Source: Aquarana catesbeiana
Lineage: Eukaryota > Chordata > Amphibia > Anura > Ranidae
NCBI RefSeq assembly: GCF_042186555.1
Contig: NC_133328.1
Location: 351,880,281-351,944,280 of the forward strand
Reading direction: 5' to 3'
Length of the DNA stretch: 64,000 nucleotides
The translations under genes were made by a program, and so were the position numbers. The stretch's first letter is position 1, and each line of letters starts with the position of its first letter. The notes below the pieces were generated by a model. The model was not told the DNA's origin and made no database searches. It saw only the letters and a program-made list of their open reading frames with translations. This document shows, piece after piece, positions 58,215 through 64,000 of this stretch.

Positions 58215-59180
58215 AGCATGGCAAGGGACATCCCCATCTGGTGGCAAGTGACATCCCCATCTGGTGGCAAGTGACATCCCCATCTGGTGGCAGGCATGGT
58301 GGCAAGTGACATCCTCATCTGGTGGCAGGCATGGTGGCAAGTGACATCCCCATCTGGTGGCAGGCATGGTGGCAAGTGACATCCCCATCTGGTGGCAGGC
58401 AGCGTGGCAAGTGACATCCCCATCTGGTGGCAGGCAGCGTGGCAAGTGACATCCCCATCTGGTGGCAGGCATGGTGGCAAGTGACATCCCAATCTGGTGG
58501 CAGGCAGCGTGGCAAGTGACATCTCCATCTGGTGGCAGGCAGCATGGCAAGGGACATCCCCATCTGGTGGCAGGCAGCGTAGCAAGTGACATCTCCATCT
58601 GGTGGCAGGCAGCGTGGCAAGTGACATCCCCATCTGGTGGCAGGCAGCGTGGCAAGTGACATCCTCATCTAGTGGCAGGCAGCGTGGCAAGGGACATCCA
58701 CATCTGGTGGCAGGCAGCGTGGCAAGTGACATCCCCATCTGGTGGCAGGCAGCGTAGCAAGTGACATCCCCATCTGGTGGCAGGCAGCGTGGCAAGTGAC
58801 ATCCCCATCTGGTGGCAGGCAGCGTAGCAAGTGACATCCCCATCTGGTGGCAGGCAGCGTGGCAAGTGACATCCCCATCTGGTGGCAGGCAGCGTGGCAA
58901 GGGACATCCCCATCTGGTGGCAGGCAGCGTGGCAAGGGACATCCCCATCTGGTGGCAGGCAGCGTGGCAAGTGACATCCCCATCTGGTGGCAGGCAGCGT
59001 TGCAAGTGACATCCCCACCTGGTGGCAGGCAGCGTGGCAAGTGACATCCCCATCTGGTGGCAGGCAGCGTGGCAAGTGACATCCCCATCTGGTGGCAGGC
59101 AACGTGGCAAGTGATATCCCCATCTGGTGGCAGGCAGCGTAGCAAGTGACATCCCCATCTGGTGGCAGGCATAGTGGCAA
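58215..59180. repeat. 35-bp minisatellite
   Basis: The unit is catccccatctggtggcagg followed by cagcgtggcaagtga. About 27 units are estimated, with shortened units at the left edge. Because 35 is not divisible by three, each frame cycles through the three possible translations, and long minus-strand open frames (up to 340 codons) result. These are not treated as coding. Confidence 0.92.
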
Positions 59181-59608
59181 GTGGCAAGAGATGGTGGCAA
59201 GTGACACGCTCAGGGCTCCCAATGATTCTGCATTATGGTGAGTTGAACTATTTCAGTTTATATTACAATGTAATGATAGAAATAATGTGTTTCAATCATC
59301 CTGACACCATAACAACCATGGTGCCAGGGATGATTGAAGCACTAACACCAGCCATTGCCTTGAAAATTTGCCTGCGAAAAATCCTTACCCCTCACGCGCT
59401 TACCCTGAAGTATTTTTAGTCTGTACAATTAAAGCCAGTTATTTTCAGTGTTCTCGTATGTAGAGATATGTTTTTAATTGATCTATTGTAGAAGTCATCG
59501 ATAAAGGATGTGGTGTGTGTGTGTATGTGTGTGTGTGTGGGGGGGGGGGGGCATTGAAGGACCCGGCCTTGGGGCGGCAAAGGGAGTAAATCCGGGCCTG
59601 GTGAGATT

Positions 59609-62322
59609 GGCTGCCCTGTAATAATTCTGAAAATGTGGGAGTCCCATTCCACCCAAGTCCTTGGGCCTAGTTAAGTGATCAAACTTAATTCTGGGCCTTT
59701 TGTGGTTCCAAAGGAATCGTAACAGGAGGGATTGAAGGTTTTTAAAGAAGTTCCGCAGGATTCTGATAGGGAGTGCTCTTAACAAATACAGTAGTCATGG
59801 CAGGATCGTCATTTTAAGTATGGCGGCCCTACCAAACCACGAAAAATACCTGGAGTTCCATTTCTGTAGGTCAGTCGTGATCTTTTGTAGCATTTGGGGG
59901 AAATTTTGGTCATAAGTAGCTTTCAGGTGTGGTGTTAATTTAACCCCTAAATATTTGAGGGCTGAAGTAACCCAGCGGAATGGACAGTTTTCTTTTGTTT
60001 TATTGAGGGTGTCCTCCGTCAGTGTAATGTTCATAGCTTCGGACTTGCAGTAGTTAATTTTAAGGTTAGACATGTAACCAAAAAGTGCGAATTCTTTAAT
60101 TAGATTTGGGATTGTTGTATGAGGTTTAGTTAGGAAAAACAGTAGATCATCCGCGTACGCGGCCGTCTTATAGGTTTTATCGGCCACCTCAAAGCCAGTT
60201 ATCGACTTGTTTTTATTAACCCGTCTAATGAATGGTTCTAGGGATAAAATAAATAATAATGGTGACAGGGGGCACCCCTGTCTGGTCCCGTTTGAGATCT
60301 GCACTCTATCTGATAGTGTGCCATTAATTTTTATCCTAGCTGAGGGGTTCTGATAGAGTGCCGCAATCCACGTCATCATATGGGGTCCCAGGCCCACGTG
60401 TCGGCAGGTATCTAACATGTAGTCCCAGGAGACCCTGTTGAAGGCCTTCTCCGCGTCTGTGGACAGGATAAGGCCCTCAACACCCCGGGTATGTGCCACG
60501 TGTGTCAGAAGTAAAGCTTTAATGATATTATCTCTTGCCTCTCTGGCTGGCATAAACCCAACCTGTTCCGGACCCACCAAGGTGGGAAGAAGGGGCTGCA
60601 GTCTGTTTGATATGATTTTGGCTAGAAGCTTGAGGTCTAGATTTAGTAAGGAGATGGGTCTATAATTTGAACAGTCAGAAGTATCTTTGTCCGCTTTAGG
60701 TATTAGTGTTATATGCGCTGACAGAAACTCAGGCGGCACCTGTCTGAGCAAAGAGAGAGAATTTAGCGCCTTCATTAGTGAAGTTGAAAGGATGTCACTA
60801 AATGTTTTATAGTAGGCGGACGTGTAACCATCCGGTCCTGGGCTTTTCCCCGGCTTCAAGTCCTTGATAGCCGCCTGAATCTCCGCCAGGGATATCTGGT
60901 CCTCCAAAAGGGACACCTCTGATTCTGCCAGCTGGGGGAGTCCACTGTCAGTTAAATAGTCCTGTATCGCCTGTCTTCTCTCATTTGAGATTGTGGGGGG
61001 TTTGTGTTGGGATGGCAGATTATAGAGTTTCGAGTAGTACTGATGAAACTGCGTAGCTATGGCCTCCGAGGTGACTGCCATTTTGCCGTCTTGTGTTCTG
61101 ACACCTGTAATGTTGCATCCTTTAGAGCCCTGGCCAGCAGTCTACCTGTCTTGTCGACTGATTCATAGTAAACTTTTTTTTTGAAAAATAATGATCTCTT
61201 AGTTTGGGTCTCAAAAATTTGTTGAAGGGCCTTACGCGTGTCTAAAAGTTCCTGGGCTGACCGTGTAGCTAAGGAGTGTTTATGGGTGGCTTCTAACTGG
61301 CGTATTTTTTCTGTTAGCCTATTTATTTCCTGGTCTCTGGTCTTTTTACGTTGGGCGCCTAAGTTAATCAATTCCCCCCTTACCGTGCATTTGTGTGCTT
61401 CCCAAATCATCATAGGGTCCATGCCCGGGGTAGTGTTATTTAGAAAGTAGTCCGATATCGCTGCTCGAATACGAGGCAGCAATTCCGGGTCAGTTAACAG
61501 CGAGGTGTTCCATCTCCATGTGTTGGGTTTTACCTTTGGTGTGTTTAGGTCAACTTTCAAAGATGTGGGGGCATGGTCTGAGAGTGATTGTATACCGATG
61601 TGGGCCCCTGTCACTATCTGCAAGTCCCTTTGAGATATATAGATGTGGTCAATGCGTGAGTGTCGGTCATGAGGGATCGAATGGAAAGTGAAATCTCTTG
61701 TCTCTGGGTGTAGGAATCTCCAGGTATCCACTAATTGCAGAGTGTTTAGGAGTTGTTTCATTTTTTTAAGTGCTCTATAGGTTATGCAGGATTTCCCCGT
61801 GGAGGAATCAACTGTAGGGTCTAGTGGGATATTGAAGTCCCCTCCTAGGATTAGAAGTCCCGTTGAGAAACCCTTGAGTTCATGTATGACCTTCTGGCAA
61901 AAGGTTATCTGGGCTGAATTGGGAAAATAAACATTTGCCAGCGTTAGTGTCCTGTCTCTGTAAGTTCCTTTAAGGAAGATAAACCGTCCCTCCGGGTCCA
62001 CTAATCGGTCTGTAAGTGTGAAGGGAGCCTCTTTGCTGATTAGAATAGACACTCCTTTAGTCTTTGCTACATTGTTGGTTGCATGATGGGCCGCTGTTAA
62101 AAACGAGTTTGTGAGTCTTGGGATTTGGTTTGTTCTGAAGTGCGTTTCTTGCAGGAAAACAAACTGTGGCTTACCTTTCTTTAACTCCCGGAGTAGTGAC
62201 ACACGCTTCTCCGGTATGTTCAGACCCCTGATGTTGTGAGAGATCACCAAAGGCGACACCCCAAGTGACGAGTAAGCCATCTCTAGGATGTGGGGTTTAA
62301 ATGCTAAGCTCAGACACTGCAA
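59609..62322 (-). pseudogene. L1-3 ORF2, endonuclease and reverse transcriptase part
   Basis: Read right to left, the AP endonuclease spans 62322-61100 (SHNIRGLN, FLQETHF, LGGDFNIPL, SRIDHIYI, SDHAPTSLK). A one-base frameshift lies near 61081-61095. RT follows ([54 protein letters not shown], catalytic AYADDLLFF). An in-frame TGA near 59793 follows MTILP, at a codon that reads as a probable CGA-to-TGA change. The same frame then continues (LLRFLWNHKRPR, LGGMGLPHFQNYYRAANLT) to the hAT junction. All core motifs are present, so the element decayed recently. Confidence 0.88.
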
Positions 62323-62329
62323 AATAAAT

Positions 62330-63276
62330 CGAAATTATCTGGTGTGTAGATCACTCCGCAACAGACCAGGGAGAGGTAACTTTTAGGGGGTACAGATGTA
62401 GAGGGAGTAAAAGATATAAGGTTAAGTCAAGCAAGAAAAGATCTAAAGATAGAAAGAAGCTCCTTGATATCTGGAGCAGCAGAGAGAAACAAACAATCAA
62501 CTTTAGAAAACTTATCTCAGTCTCCAAAGTAAAATGAAGAAGGTAGTGCACCTGGGTCAAAACTTTTGTCCCAAGTGTACTTCGTGGGTGGGCAGGAGGT
62601 CGCAACCAGGGTGGTATTTCTATAACCGTCTCCGCCTCAGCCAACACTCTATCAGACCTGAGCAGAAGCAAAAACAGCAAGAAATACAATCTCTGAGGGA
62701 TGAGGAGACACAACAAAAAAAAGGAGAATCAAACGACACAGCCTAATCTGATGGGCAAGAACAAAGAAAAAGTGACCGAATTGGTCAACTTAGGTCACCC
62801 AAAAAACATAGAAGTAAGAATTAAAAATTAATAACAAAAAGTAAAAAAAAAAAACAAGGTTGTCGGGTAGTTAACCTGGCACAGTGAGGCCTGTCCCATA
62901 ACTCCGTGAACGTTTCAGTGTAATTCCCATAACGGTATCTGCCTTGGACACAGATCCTGAGTGTTTTCATATTGCTCTACGGTAAGACCGTGAGCTGAGG
63001 AGTGTCCACTGTCCAGGAAAGTTCCTGTATGCGAAGACCTCCATTTCGTGTGACTGTAGCCGCAACTGTGAAATAATCATTAAGAGTGCAAACACAGTCA
63101 GTAGGTGCAACAAAAGGGGCTACTCCCAGCGTCTTGTCCCTCAAATTTAAACGAGTGCTGTAGCAGCCACTGATGAGGAGTGCTTGAGGATGGTTCTTGC
63201 GCTGTGCAATCCGGCAAATTCCCCTTCTACTGGGTGAAGTCCATAAGGCCGGGATTGTAAAGTGTTTGTGTCCCAG
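62330..63276. other. L1-3 region between ORF1 remnant and ORF2
   Basis: No supported coding region is seen. It probably holds the degenerate ORF1-ORF2 intergenic region of L1-3. The small open frames lack L1 motifs. Confidence 0.45.
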
Positions 63277-64000
63277 TTACACATAATAGCCAAGAGATGC
63301 TTCATGAGTAACAGGGTTAGGCATCTGTGGTGATTGTGAGAGTCTTAATCGTCTGGTTGAAAGGGACCGCATGTTATTCCATTGCTTGAGGCCTGGAGGG
63401 GGTCTGCAGTTGGTTCGGTGTACTCCAGTTTTGGTTGTTGCCACATTTTTCAAGCACTTTGGTTGTTGTTTTTCTGGTGTGGAGGCGGATGAGGTAGGAG
63501 GACTTCTGGCGGGTGGTGGTAAAGTAAATTCCTGGTACCACTCTGGCAGGTCTATCAGCTCTATACCCAACCCCTCGCAGAATTCCGGTAGATCCGATGG
63601 TGAGTGCAGAATGTGCTGTCTTCCAGTGTGTGTCACTACCAGAGCAAAAGGGAATCGCCACGTGTATCGCAGGTCGCGTTCCCTGAGCTTGTCCAGGAGA
63701 GGGCTCAGGGCTCTGAGGTTTTTTAGTTATTTGCGAAAGATCTTGAAACAGCATGATACGAGCTCCATTAAAAACAAACAATGTGATCGTTTCTGCGTGC
63801 CCTTCTCATTATGTCCTCCTTAAGTGGGTAGCTCTGGAGACAGCAGATAATGTCTCTGGGCGATGCAGTGTCCGGTCCTCTGGCTCTGAGGGCCCTGTGT
63901 GCTCTCACAAATTCTATATCTGTGTCTTCTTGTTTGTCTAGTAGGGAGTTAAAGACTCTTTGCAGGGCCGGTATTATTTGATCAGGGTCCACTGTCTCTG
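63277..64000 (-). pseudogene. L1-3 ORF1 protein, C-terminal part, frameshifted
   Basis: ORF1p is the L1 RNA-binding chaperone. The segment at 63992-63768 has the RRM-like sequence FVRAHRALRARGPD, followed by PRDIICCLQSYPLKEDIM. It continues in other frames with FNGARIMLFQDLSQIT (63781) and the C-terminal domain (SPSDLPEFCEGLGIELIDLPEW, 63636-63277). At least two frameshifts separate these pieces. The N-terminal coiled coil would lie beyond 64000. Confidence 0.8.

Larger units (their letters stand above)
51457..59600. mobile_element. Non-autonomous hAT element (outer)
   Basis: The ends CAGGGCCGGATT (51457) and, inverted, CAGGCCCGGATT (ending 59600) resemble hAT termini. They are flanked by 8-bp duplications gtgagatg (51449-51456) and gtgagatt (59601-59608), the hAT hallmark with one mismatch. 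No transposase is encoded. Of its 8.1 kb, 6.4 kb is a nested second hAT element. The rest includes a CpG-rich stretch (57956-58200), the 35-bp minisatellite and a (GT)n(G)n tract near 59514-59551. Confidence 0.82.
49853..64000 (-). mobile_element. Long minus-strand L1-clade LINE (L1-3), extends past the window end
   Basis: The poly(T) at 49853-49866, next to aggtttattaaag (an aataaa signal on the minus strand), is the 3' end. ORF2 C-terminus, RT and endonuclease follow rightward, then an ORF1 fragment near the window end. A nested hAT element (51457-59600) splits ORF2. Removing the hAT and one copy of its target duplication rejoins the ORF2 sequence. Confidence 0.87.

Noticed and set aside
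57933..59222. Cys/His-rich repeat proteins of up to 340 residues on the minus strand
   Set aside because: They are a product of a 35-bp tandem repeat open in all minus frames, with no start context or flanking gene structure.

Overview
The window looks like repeat-dense, gene-poor DNA from a vertebrate, most likely a large-genome anuran amphibian. That assignment is inferred from the mix of L1-clade LINEs, PIF/Harbinger, piggyBac, hAT and DIRS elements and from their termini; no lineage-diagnostic host gene is present. I see no host protein-coding gene, tRNA, rRNA or CRISPR. Every protein-coding signal belongs to a transposable element, and nearly all carry disabling lesions. The exception is one LINE-1 ORF2 that stays open from its truncation point to its stop.

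Layout. Positions 1-9437 (copy A) and 24674-37995 (copy B) are direct copies of one segment, about 24.7 kb apart. Each copy holds the right part of a PIF/Harbinger transposon, a TTAA-flanked piggyBac-like MITE, an old minus-strand L1 3' fragment and a block of unclassified repeats. Between them (about 9442-21068) lies a non-duplicated stretch. It contains a decayed L1 (L1-2) invaded by a young 5'-truncated L1 (L1-1, 11236-15205) and by a 2.76 kb near-perfect palindromic foldback element (15596-18357). Positions 21069-27857 are a complete Harbinger element with TTA target duplications. It carries three gene units: a HARBI1-like transposase, a divergent minus-strand Myb/SANT-like gene and a plus-strand MADF-type gene.

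Copy B has changed since the duplication. It gained insertions of about 0.63 and 0.35 kb. A piggyBac-family element entered at a TTAA site that is still empty in copy A. A 2815-bp piece (36932-39746) was then copied back into the old L1 at 31055-33869.

From 37996 to the window end the sequence is nested. The piggyBac-family repeat is interrupted by a DIRS-type tyrosine-recombinase retrotransposon (41281-46365), then by a 5'-truncated L1 (L1-4, about 46819-49492), then by a long minus-strand L1 (L1-3, from about 49853 past the window end). L1-3 is split by a non-autonomous hAT element (51457-59600), which itself contains a second hAT element (51586-57947). The two hATs carry three large minisatellites with units of about 36, 31 and 35 bp.

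The most unusual observations are the foldback palindrome, two L1 insertions flanked by very long direct duplications (833 bp and about 163 bp), the three-gene Harbinger, and the minisatellite-filled hAT pair whose 31-bp array has an 868-bp higher-order repeat.
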